The notes beneath the pieces were generated by a model. It had not been told where the DNA came from. It was given only the letters and a program-made list of their open reading frames with translations, and did no database searches. Below, in pieces: positions 5,702 to 11,387 of a DNA stretch of 11,387 nt. Numbering within the stretch: the stretch's first letter is position 1; every line of letters starts with the position of its first letter. The translations under genes were made by a program, and so were the position numbers. The stretch comes from JBCDAP01 sp038747915 (lineage in GTDB: Bacteria > Planctomycetota > Phycisphaerae > Phycisphaerales > UBA1924): contig JBCDJJ010000099.1 of assembly GCA_038747915.1 (NCBI GenBank), positions 1-11,387 of the forward strand, given 5' to 3'.

Positions 5702-7933
5702 ATGCCGATCCTGCCACGTTTTCGCTCTTTGTTTGGATACCGTCTCTCGCGTGTCGGCGCCGTCGCTGCAGTGTTCGCCGCGTTCGCCCCGTTTTCCGCG
5801 GGCCAATCGGGTGGCGATGCGCAGCTGGCCCGATCGCTCGAGGCGTGGTCCGATCAGCTGTGGTCGAGTGCGGAGTCCGACCAGGTCAAGAACGCGCTCG
5901 AACTCGTCCGCGACCTCCCCGCTGGCGCTCAGGCTCAGCCGGAGCTCAACGGGCTCGCATCCGCCATCGAGCAGTTCCGGACCAACATCGAGCAGCGCGA
6001 GCAGTCTCGGGCCGAGCAGATCGCCGAGGCGCGGTCCGAGTTCGCCGACGCATCGACGCAGAACGATGTGCCCGCCATGCTCGACGCGGTCTTCGAGCTG
6101 CACCAACTTTCGACCGACAAAGAAGCGTTGCTCGCCGAGCCCCAGGTCGCTGCCGCGCTCACCCGGGCCGACCTCGGCGCGCAGGAGGCCGAGGCCTCTA
6201 GCGACTGGCTCGAGGCCCTCATGATGTACTCCCGGCTCGATCTGATCTTCGAGGATCAGGAGCGGTACGAGGACGCCCTCAAGCGGGCCGGGCGCCGCCT
6301 CGAGTTGCTGCGCTTGTACGTGCCGGAGCGGCTGCACGAGCTTCGCAACGAGCAGCTCGTCGCCGAGGGCGAGGAGCCGCTCCCCGAGTTCAATGACTTC
6401 GGCGAGGACTGGCGCGACCGACTCGCCGGCGTGGACGACCGCATGGTGACCGAGGCGATCGCCCGCGCTGCCGAGGAGCACGTGGAGCGGGTCGGCATCG
6501 AGGAGATGCTGGTCGGCGGGCTCGAGTCGGTGAGGACGCTGGCGACCACGCGCGACCTGGCGCGACAGTTCCCGGGCATCGACAACCAGGTGGGCGTGCA
6601 CCGTCTCAAGGCCGACATCGATTTCGCGATCCGTCGTCTCGAGGCCCTCAACGACGGCGGCGACCACTTCCATCTCGTGAAGACCATTCGTGACCTTGAC
6701 GCTGCCAACCGCGAGAGCCAGGTGAACCTGCCCAAGGAGGTCTGGCTGCACGAGTTCGGCGATGGCGCGATGGATGCGCTCGACGACTACACCGAGATCA
6801 TCTGGCCCGACGAGCGCGAGCAGTTCGACCGCTCGCTGCAGGGCGCCTTCACCGGTGTGGGGATCCAGATCTCGCTCACCGAGGCGTACGAGTTGGAGGT
6901 CGTCACGCCGATCGCGGGAACACCGGCGTTTCACGCCGGACTCAAGGCGGGTGATCTCATCAACCGCATCGATGGTCGCCCGACGCTCGGCATCACACTG
7001 AACCAAGCGGTCGAGCAGATCACCGGGCCCGCCGGCACGACGGTGACGCTCTCGATCGAGCGGGTGGTGGGCGATGAAGACCAGGAGTTCGAGGTGGTGC
7101 TCACCCGTGCCCGCATCCCGCTTCACACCGTGAAGGGCTGGCGCCGCGTCGGCACCGGAGAGCTCGACTGGGACTGGTTCATCGATCGCGAGGCCGGGCT
7201 CGGGTACGTGCGTGTCACCTCGTTCAACAACGACACGACCAAAGAGGCCTCCGATGCCATCCGCTCGATGAAGCGCGAGGGGCTCAACGGTGTGATCCTC
7301 GACCTGCGGTACAACCCCGGCGGCCTGCTCTCGCAGGCGGTGCGTCTCACGAACCTCTTCGTGCGATCCGGCATCGTCGTGACACAAGAAGACCGTGCCG
7401 GCCGCACGGTTGAGCGGCACGCCGCCCGGTGGGGCCGGCACATGGTCGACGACGACATCCCGGTGGTGGTGCTGATCAACGGCGGCTCAGCTTCGGCTTC
7501 CGAGATCGTCGCGGGGGCGCTGCAAGACTTCGGCCGGGCGATCCTGGTTGGCGACCAGAGCTTCGGCAAGGGGTCCGTTCAGCAGGTGTTCGAGGTCGGC
7601 CGGCGCAATGCCGCCCTCTTCAAGCTCACCACGGGCTACTACAAGCTGCCCGATGGACGGCTCATCCACCGCGGGCGCGCGAACGCAGCGAAGGCCGGCG
7701 TGGCGCCGCACATCAAGGTCGAGATGCTGCCCGAGCAGGTCGCCGATGCGCTCGACACCCGGCGGGAGGCCGATGTGTACTCCGAGGACGCCGACGGACG
7801 ACCGATCTTCGTCGACCCAGCGGCGCTCATCGACGAGGGCGAGGATCCGCAGCTGGAGACCGCCCTGCTGCTGCTCCGGAGTCGTGTGGCGATCAATCGT
7901 GCCCTCGCGTCGCTCGACGCTCCGGGGGAGTAA
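5702..7933 (+). CDS. Exported S41 carboxy-terminal processing protease with PDZ domain
   Basis: The protein is 743 residues. An N-terminal signal sequence is likely: basic residues to R17, then a hydrophobic run VGAVAAVFAAFA to about residue 33, with probable cleavage near FSAGQ. Residues 40-345 are helical, acidic and Glu/Arg-rich, much longer than in typical CtpA-type enzymes. A PDZ domain follows (about 383-468; FTGVGIQI, HAGLKAGDLINRIDG). The S41 core runs from GYVRVTSF (501-508) through LDLRYNPGG (533-541), NGGSASASEI (593-602) and FGKGSVQ (621-627). S598 and K623 form the Ser/Lys dyad, spaced as in E. coli Tsp. TTGYYKLPDGRLIHRG and the GVAPH block close the fold. It should cleave proteins near their C-termini in the periplasm or on the envelope; substrates are unknown. 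It stands alone and is divergent from the SDR pair. Confidence 0.93.
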   Translation: MPILPRFRSLFGYRLSRVGAVAAVFAAFAPFSAGQSGGDAQLARSLEAWSDQLWSSAESDQVKNALELVRDLPAGAQAQPELNGLASAIEQFRTNIEQREQSRAEQIAEARSEFADASTQNDVPAMLDAVFELHQLSTDKEALLAEPQVAAALTRADLGAQEAEASSDWLEALMMYSRLDLIFEDQERYEDALKRAGRRLELLRLYVPERLHELRNEQLVAEGEEPLPEFNDFGEDWRDRLAGVDDRMVTEAIARAAEEHVERVGIEEMLVGGLESVRTLATTRDLARQFPGIDNQVGVHRLKADIDFAIRRLEALNDGGDHFHLVKTIRDLDAANRESQVNLPKEVWLHEFGDGAMDALDDYTEIIWPDEREQFDRSLQGAFTGVGIQISLTEAYELEVVTPIAGTPAFHAGLKAGDLINRIDGRPTLGITLNQAVEQITGPAGTTVTLSIERVVGDEDQEFEVVLTRARIPLHTVKGWRRVGTGELDWDWFIDREAGLGYVRVTSFNNDTTKEASDAIRSMKREGLNGVILDLRYNPGGLLSQAVRLTNLFVRSGIVVTQEDRAGRTVERHAARWGRHMVDDDIPVVVLINGGSASASEIVAGALQDFGRAILVGDQSFGKGSVQQVFEVGRRNAALFKLTTGYYKLPDGRLIHRGRANAAKAGVAPHIKVEMLPEQVADALDTRREADVYSEDADGRPIFVDPAALIDEGEDPQLETALLLLRSRVAINRALASLDAPGE

Positions 7934-8007
7934 GCCACTTCGGCGCGTGTCACACACCTTTCCTGGCTCTTTCCTGCCCGAGTTGTGGAATCCGGTGCGC
8001 GTTGGGC

Positions 8008-8034
8008 TTGACATCGCCTGTGTGTCGATAGGGT
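8008..8034 (+). promoter_or_regulatory. Promoter of the PP-loop-like gene
   Basis: A perfect TTGACA (8008-8013) is followed after 15 bp by TAGGGT (8029-8034), eight bases before ATG at 8043. Transcription would start at or next to the ATG. A GAAGG at 8035-8039 is only three bases from the ATG, too close for good Shine-Dalgarno use. Nothing else stands out in the 7934-8042 gap. Confidence 0.5.
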
Positions 8035-8042
8035 GAAGGCCC

Positions 8043-8627
8043 ATGTCGACGCCCCAGCCCGAGCCTGCGGTGATGATCATCCACGACGGTGGCCTTGGTG
8101 CGCTGGTCGCGACCCTCATGACCATCGATCGATCGGATGATGTTCGGGTGATCGCGTGGGCGCCCGCGTCGGGTTCGTCTCTGGTCACGCCCGGTGCGCC
8201 GGCCTGGGCGGGGCGCGTGGCGGTGCTCCAGCAGCAGGCCGCGGTGCTCGATCTGGCCGAGGTCGTCGAGCCCGAACCACTGCCCACGAGCAGCTCGGAC
8301 CGCGGCGCGCCGGCGTGGCCACGGTCGGGCAATGTCGATGCGGCTCGGGATCTGCTGCGCGCCATCGCCGATGCCGAGGCGCGCGGGTGCGAGCGCGTCA
8401 TCTGGCCGATCGTGTGCGGGGATGATCTTGACGCCACCTACGCGGCGAGCGAGCTGGCCCGACTCGTCTCCCGGATCGCCGAGCTCGATCAGCGTCGCGG
8501 TGGGCCGTGGCTCGACCTCCCGCTCGCCGACCTCACCACCGCCCGACTCGCCGACCTCGCCCACGACCTCGATGCCCCGCGTACCGAGACCTGGCAGCAG
8601 GCCGGTGCCGACTCCGAGGCGGCCTGA
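8043..8627 (+). CDS. Unknown protein resembling a degenerate QueC/PP-loop domain
   Basis: The protein is 194 residues with no signal peptide or membrane segment. Its layout echoes QueC and related PP-loop ATP pyrophosphatases. The N-terminal strand and loop are VMIIHDGGLGALVATLM (10-26), where active enzymes have a strand and SGGxDS. A middle helix and strand are NVDAARDLLRAIADAEARGCERVIWPIVCGDD (97-128). The C-terminal block PLADLTTARLADLAHDLDAPRTETW (160-184) resembles the QueC stretch of the form PL-x-LTK-x-E followed by GVP and TW. However, SGGxDS is replaced by DGGLGA, and the QueC zinc cysteine cluster is absent; only C116 and C125 remain. If the relationship holds, it has probably lost ATP activation and is a binding or structural protein. 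This is a remote-similarity judgement by eye. It has its own promoter and is followed by rplU. Confidence 0.5.
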   Translation: MSTPQPEPAVMIIHDGGLGALVATLMTIDRSDDVRVIAWAPASGSSLVTPGAPAWAGRVAVLQQQAAVLDLAEVVEPEPLPTSSSDRGAPAWPRSGNVDAARDLLRAIADAEARGCERVIWPIVCGDDLDATYAASELARLVSRIAELDQRRGGPWLDLPLADLTTARLADLAHDLDAPRTETWQQAGADSEAA

Positions 8628-8634
8628 TTGGGGC

Positions 8635-8662
8635 TTGTCCAAGGCCGAACACCCGCTACACT
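8635..8662 (+). promoter_or_regulatory. rplU promoter
   Basis: TTGTCC (8635-8640) and TACACT (8657-8662) are separated by 16 bp, a good sigma-70-type pair. It begins eight bases after the upstream gene's stop and gives a leader of about 70 nt before the ATG at 8742. Confidence 0.65.
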
Positions 8663-8675
8663 TGCCGATTCGCGT

Positions 8676-8697
8676 CAGGCGAGGCTCGAGCCGCCTG
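8676..8697 (+). promoter_or_regulatory. Hairpin in the rplU leader
   Basis: CAGGC (8676-8680) pairs with GCCTG (8693-8697) and GGC with GCC inside, around the loop TCGA, with a two-base GA bulge on the 5' side. A weaker stem follows (TGC-GAG against CTCGCA, 8703-8732). Ribosomal protein leaders often carry autoregulatory structures; that role here is inference. I cannot match it to the known L21 leader class of Firmicutes. Confidence 0.35.
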
Positions 8698-8741
8698 CAC
8701 AGTGCGCGAGTTCCCCATCCGACTCTCTCGCAGGTTCACTC

Positions 8742-9062
8742 ATGTACTCGATCATCGAAGACAGCGGCACACAGATCAAGGCCTCGGTGGGCGACAAGCT
8801 CACGCTCGACATCCGCGAGCTGCCCGAGGGCGCGGAGGAACTGGTGCTCGATCGTGTGCTGCTCGTGGGCGACGAGGGCTCGGCCACCATCGGCCGGCCG
8901 TACGTCGACGGCGCGAGCGTGACCGCAAAGATCCTCGAGCGCGATGCGAAGGGCGAGAAGATCCACGTCGTCAAGTACAAGCGGCGCAAGGGCTACCGCC
9001 GGAAGCAGGGACACCGTCAGCGGCACCTGCTCGTTGAGGTGACCGCGATCAACGCGTCCTGA
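8742..9062 (+). CDS. rplU: Ribosomal protein bL21
   Basis: The protein is 106 residues (E. coli bL21 is 103) and binds 23S rRNA in the large subunit. It starts MYSIIEDSGTQIKASVGDKL, matching the family's MYAVFQSGGKQ-type N-terminus. The middle contains VLLVGDEGSATIGRPYVDGASV. The signature IHVVKYKRRKGYRRKQGHRQ lies at about 74-93. An upstream in-frame GTG at 8628 would add 38 residues unlike L21 and swallow the promoter, so ATG at 8742 is chosen; CAGGT six bases upstream is a weak Shine-Dalgarno. In most bacteria rpmA (bL27) follows, often with obgE. Here the next gene is on the opposite strand, so rplU is separated from its usual partner. Confidence 0.95.
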   Translation: MYSIIEDSGTQIKASVGDKLTLDIRELPEGAEELVLDRVLLVGDEGSATIGRPYVDGASVTAKILERDAKGEKIHVVKYKRRKGYRRKQGHRQRHLLVEVTAINAS

Positions 9063-9182
9063 GCTAGGGCCCCACCCGCACCATCTGCACCGTCTGATTG
9101 CATACTTGTACTGCCAGGCGCGGTGGTGAGAGCGTCCCGCTTCCACGGCCGAATACCCGACCTGCGTGCGCGAATGTTCGTG

Positions 9183-9226
9183 GGAGCAAGACGCTCCAAC
9201 CACCGGGGTGTGGCATTCGACAATGC
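9183..9226. terminator. Two small hairpins between convergent rplU and glycosyltransferase genes
   Basis: GGAGC-AAGAC-GCTCC (9183-9197) and GCATT-CGAC-AATGC (9213-9226) are perfect 5-bp stems. The second ends one base before the glycosyltransferase stop codon. Neither is followed by a T-tract on either strand, so a terminator role is only suggested by position. Nothing further is recognised in the 9063-9227 gap. Confidence 0.3.
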
Positions 9227-9227
9227 G

Positions 9228-10385
9228 TTATGCAGCGGGCGTCTCGAGTGTCCGGCCGCGCCACGCCCGCTGACCGCGCAGGTGATCCACGAAGCTCGCC
9301 CACTGCACCGCGGTCATCGCGGCCACGCCGAACGGGTGCAGGATGACGACCAGCCACGGCTGCTGGAACGCCGCAGCGATGACCGTCCTGTGTGCCAGGT
9401 GAGTGAGCACCGCAGCGATCGCGAGCGGTAACGCCACAGGGTGGAGCGTCCACGTGACCGCGCTCCACACGACATACATCCACGGGAGTGCATGCCCGAT
9501 CGCGTGCATCACGGTGAACACGCCCAGCACGATCGGTGAACCGAGACCCTCGTAGGCGTTCTTGCGGAAGCCCCGCCACGTGGCCCCCCATCCCTCGTAC
9601 ATGCGGCACGACGCGGTGTGTGTGCCGTCGAACAGGTCGGTCATCCACCCGGCGCGACGAACGTTCCGAGGGATCTTCACACCGTCGTGCATCGAGTCGC
9701 GCACGGCAGCGTGCCCGCCCGCCTCCACGTACGCCTGCCGGCGGATCAGCAGGAACTGCCCGCACCCGGCGCACGTCGCGGGGTCGCGCGTCGCCCGCAT
9801 CCGCGGCATGGGCAGGTAGCTCAGCAGGATGAAGTGGATCATCGGGACGAACACCGTCTCGCCGAGCGTCTGCGTGATCTGGCGCGGGAAGCAGCTCAAC
9901 AAGCCGAGCTCGGGCCGCCCCGCGACTTCAGCGATCGTCCGCTCGAGCCCGCCATCCTGCAGGCGGACATCCGCATCGACGAACAACAGCCAGTCGCCCG
10001 ACGCGGCCTCCGCGAGGCGCGCGCACGCCCACTGCTTGCCCGTCCACCCCGCGGGCATCGGGGCGGTCTCCGCGCGGCGAACACGCGAATCGGCCGCAAC
10101 CAGCGCATCGACGATCTCTGGGGTGCGGTCCGTCGACTCGTCGTCGTAAATCAGCACCTCGAGCGTCACGCCCTCGGGCACCGCCTGATCGAGCACCGAG
10201 CGGACCGCGGCCTCGATGTTCGCCTCTTCGTCGCGCGCGGGGATGCAGACCGAGAGCCGGATCGGCTGATCGGGGGCCGGTGCGCGGCGCCGCCGTTTCA
10301 GCACCGGTGTGTTGATCAGGGTCATCACGCCCGCGAGCAGGCTCAGCCCGAGCGACACCGCCATCAGCCACGCCATCACGCTCAT
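9228..10385 (-). CDS. Family 2 glycosyltransferase, membrane-associated (CruC/CrtQ/HpnB-like)
   Basis: The protein is 385 residues. One N-terminal membrane helix (about 5-26) is followed by a GT-A domain: CIPARDEEANI (47-57), YDDESTDRT (80-88) for nucleotide-sugar binding, and FVDADV with the DAD metal motif at 137-139. CAGCGQFLLIRRQAY (205-219) and HDGVKIPRNVRRAG (233-246) supply the acceptor and base region. GWGATWRGFRKNAYEGL (265-281) is a block seen in lipid- and carotenoid-linked glycosyltransferases. Several C-terminal helices (about 283-366) end with a WRGRTL motif. Its ATG overlaps the upstream acyltransferase stop as ATGA. The pairing suggests that a lipid or carotenoid alcohol or acid is glycosylated and then acylated at the inner membrane. 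HpnB-type hopanoid roles are an alternative; the substrate is not shown by the sequence. Confidence 0.85.
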   Translation of the reverse strand: MSVMAWLMAVSLGLSLLAGVMTLINTPVLKRRRRAPAPDQPIRLSVCIPARDEEANIEAAVRSVLDQAVPEGVTLEVLIYDDESTDRTPEIVDALVAADSRVRRAETAPMPAGWTGKQWACARLAEAASGDWLLFVDADVRLQDGGLERTIAEVAGRPELGLLSCFPRQITQTLGETVFVPMIHFILLSYLPMPRMRATRDPATCAGCGQFLLIRRQAYVEAGGHAAVRDSMHDGVKIPRNVRRAGWMTDLFDGTHTASCRMYEGWGATWRGFRKNAYEGLGSPIVLGVFTVMHAIGHALPWMYVVWSAVTWTLHPVALPLAIAAVLTHLAHRTVIAAAFQQPWLVVILHPFGVAAMTAVQWASFVDHLRGQRAWRGRTLETPAA

Positions 10386-11200
10386 GGTGCCGGGTTCGCT
10401 GACTCACCGCGAGCGGATGCCTCGGCGTGGTGCGCCCGTGGAACCGCCCCGGTGCGGCCCCGGAGGCGGAGCCAGGCGTCGTAGATCGGGTTGATCTTTG
10501 CGGCGCCGCCGCCGAGCAACGGCTCGAAGGCCGATTCGTCCCGAGCGACCACCGCCTCGGCGAGGGCGGCGCCGTTGGTCCGCATCGTGCCGGTCATGGT
10601 GCGGAGCCACCCGGTGGTCGAGGATCGCTCGGGTGGCGGGCATTCCTGCACGCGAATAAAGATCTCGGGCTTGCGGTCCTGCCAGAACGCGTATTCGAGG
10701 GCAACACAGACGATGACGGGATCGTCGAGCCGGGCCGCGAAGGCCGCGGCGCCGGGACGGAGCCGGATCGGGGACCGCGGGTCGGTGAACTGCCCCTGCG
10801 CGGTGATCCAGAACGCCTTGCTCGGATCGGCCTCGAGTTCGGCCCGGGCGTAGGCCAGCATCGGCTCGAGCGAGCCGGGGTCCGACGGGTCGATCCCGAA
10901 GACGCCGATGCGGCGGAAAAAGCCGAAACGCTCGAGCTGATCACGGTCCATCGGCGCGAGCGTGGGCCGAGATGGCGTCAGCCGCATCGCGAGCCACTTC
11001 GCGACGAGCGGATCCCACCACGAGGGATGATTGAACACCACAAGTGTGGGCCGGCGCGTGTGCTCGATCGCGCGGAGCGCCTCGCTCGAACCCCGCACCG
11101 CACGCACCGAAAAGTACGACCGTGAGATCAGCCACCCGCAGTAGCCCGCGAAGAAGCGGTCGAACCGCGGCGAGTACTTGGCTGGGATGATCTCGCTCAA
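10382..11200 (-). CDS. PlsC-type acyltransferase (HX4D; CruD-like)
   Basis: From TTG at 11200 the protein is 272 residues. FNHPSWWDP (56-64) is the catalytic HX4D motif (H58, D63). FFRRIGVFGIDPSDPGS (94-110) matches acyltransferase block II. WITAQGQFTDPR (131-142) stands where most PlsC proteins have FPEGTRS; the QG form is seen in the CruD-like group. PVIVCVALEY (161-170) is the last conserved block. It would transfer an acyl group to a lipid-linked acceptor. The open frame continues to the window edge, but upstream of 11200 it runs through three hairpin repeats and has no conserved look, so the extension is rejected. There is no ATG before the core; TTG at 11200 precedes the first family-like residues, with only a weak AGAG upstream. 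It is coupled to the glycosyltransferase by ATGA. Confidence 0.85.
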   Translation of the reverse strand: MSEIIPAKYSPRFDRFFAGYCGWLISRSYFSVRAVRGSSEALRAIEHTRRPTLVVFNHPSWWDPLVAKWLAMRLTPSRPTLAPMDRDQLERFGFFRRIGVFGIDPSDPGSLEPMLAYARAELEADPSKAFWITAQGQFTDPRSPIRLRPGAAAFAARLDDPVIVCVALEYAFWQDRKPEIFIRVQECPPPERSSTTGWLRTMTGTMRTNGAALAEAVVARDESAFEPLLGGGAAKINPIYDAWLRLRGRTGAVPRAHHAEASARGESANPAP

Positions 11201-11229
11201 CGGGTCGCTCTCTGCTTCGGCGTGGTGGC

Positions 11230-11246
11230 GGAGGCATCCTGCCTCC
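11230..11246. repeat. Perfect 7-bp hairpin upstream of the acyltransferase
   Basis: GGAGGCA and TGCCTCC pair perfectly around the loop TCC. It lies about 30 bp upstream of the acyltransferase start, in the same non-coding stretch as the REP-like doublet. It may be part of a dispersed element or an mRNA leader structure. No promoter could be assigned in 11201-11387. Confidence 0.5.
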
Positions 11247-11312
11247 CTAGAGCAGACCAAGTCAACTCGTCTCACCAGTCTTCGCGGTGGATCGACCGAC
11301 TCCGGGACTTGC

Positions 11313-11339
11313 GTGCCACTGGCGGCTTGCCCGCCAGTG
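11313..11339 (+). repeat. REP-like hairpin element, copy A
   Basis: The arms CACTGGCGG (11317-11325) and CCGCCAGTG (11331-11339) form a perfect 9-bp stem around the loop CTTGC, preceded by GTGC. Copy B downstream is its inverted copy, identical at 25 of 27 positions. Confidence 0.8.
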
Positions 11340-11359
11340 TTCAAGGGCTTTGGCGTTCG

Positions 11360-11386
11360 CACTGGTGGGCAAGCCACCAGTGGCAC
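11360..11386 (-). repeat. REP-like hairpin element, copy B (inverted)
   Basis: The arms CACTGGTGG (11360-11368) and CCACCAGTG (11374-11382) form a perfect 9-bp stem around GCAAG, followed by GCAC. Read on the minus strand it equals copy A except at two positions, which pair with each other (T:A here, C:G in A). The copies are 20 bp apart. Confidence 0.8.
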
Positions 11387-11387
11387 C

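Noticed and set aside
5627..7441. 604-codon open frame on the minus strand
   Set aside because: It lies antisense to the S41 protease, which has clear motifs; the frame is open only because of high G+C in third codon positions, and its translation is low-complexity.
8628..8741. 38-residue N-terminal extension of bL21 from GTG at 8628
   Set aside because: bL21 proteins begin at MY..I; the extension covers the promoter and leader hairpin.
9063..9100. GGGCCCCACCC resembling the 3' end of an SRP RNA
   Set aside because: The rest of the RNA would fall inside rplU, and the conserved SRP hairpin sequence is absent on both strands.
11241..11275. TTGACT on the minus strand as a -35 box for the acyltransferase
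   Set aside because: No TANNNT-type -10 occurs at 16-18 bp; the nearest candidate, TAGGGA, is only 10 bp away.
11201..11386. N-terminal extension of the acyltransferase frame to the window edge
   Set aside because: It would translate three perfect hairpin repeats, and its residues do not resemble any acyltransferase N-terminus.
1..11387. CRISPR array, transposon or phage module
   Set aside because: There are no regularly spaced repeats, no transposase or integrase motifs, and the coding sequences are mostly housekeeping or metabolic.

Overview
The window is G+C-rich bacterial DNA with tightly packed genes, third codon positions rich in G/C, and short gaps. The best guess for its source is a planctomycete, probably of the Phycisphaerae type. 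This rests on the N-terminal style of NadB (a RYLIPF...LLPQIFTD lead-in before the FAD fingerprint), the mix of Shine-Dalgarno and apparently leaderless starts, and the REP-like hairpins at the right edge. It is an inference, not a phylogenetic result. I see no CRISPR array, no transposase and no phage gene.

Left part (1-1748): the 3' end of a YjbQ/UPF0047 gene runs rightward and meets, tail to tail, a thioredoxin-fold (AhpC/TSA-like) gene on the minus strand. A multi-pass membrane protein of unknown function is divergent from the latter.

NAD region (1749-4445): a 283-bp gap holds a 13-bp tandem repeat, an AT-rich promoter with a small palindrome, and a leader that can form two mutually exclusive hairpins. 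It precedes nadB (L-aspartate oxidase, first step of de novo NAD synthesis). A predicted lipoprotein of unknown function overlaps the nadB stop by four bases. A tRNA-Leu(GAG) gene lies convergent to this pair.

Middle (4519-7933): a short-chain dehydrogenase of the pteridine-reductase type and a 77-residue single-span membrane protein form a leftward overlapping pair. Divergent from them is a long exported S41 carboxy-terminal processing protease with a PDZ domain and an intact Ser/Lys dyad.

Right part (8043-11387): a protein that looks like a degenerate QueC/PP-loop domain is followed by rplU (bL21), which has its own strong promoter and a leader hairpin but no rpmA after it. Two leftward, translationally coupled genes follow: an HX4D acyltransferase, then a family-2 glycosyltransferase. 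This pair resembles the CruD/CruC and CrtO/CrtQ pairs that acylate and glycosylate carotenoids. The last 190 bp is non-coding and holds three perfect hairpins. Two of them are inverted copies of one 27-bp REP-like element that differ only by a compensatory base-pair change.

The most unusual items are the REP-like doublet, the PP-loop protein without its ATP motif, the two tandem repeats with a shared core just after stop codons, and the group of promoter -10 boxes lying 6-8 nt from start codons.
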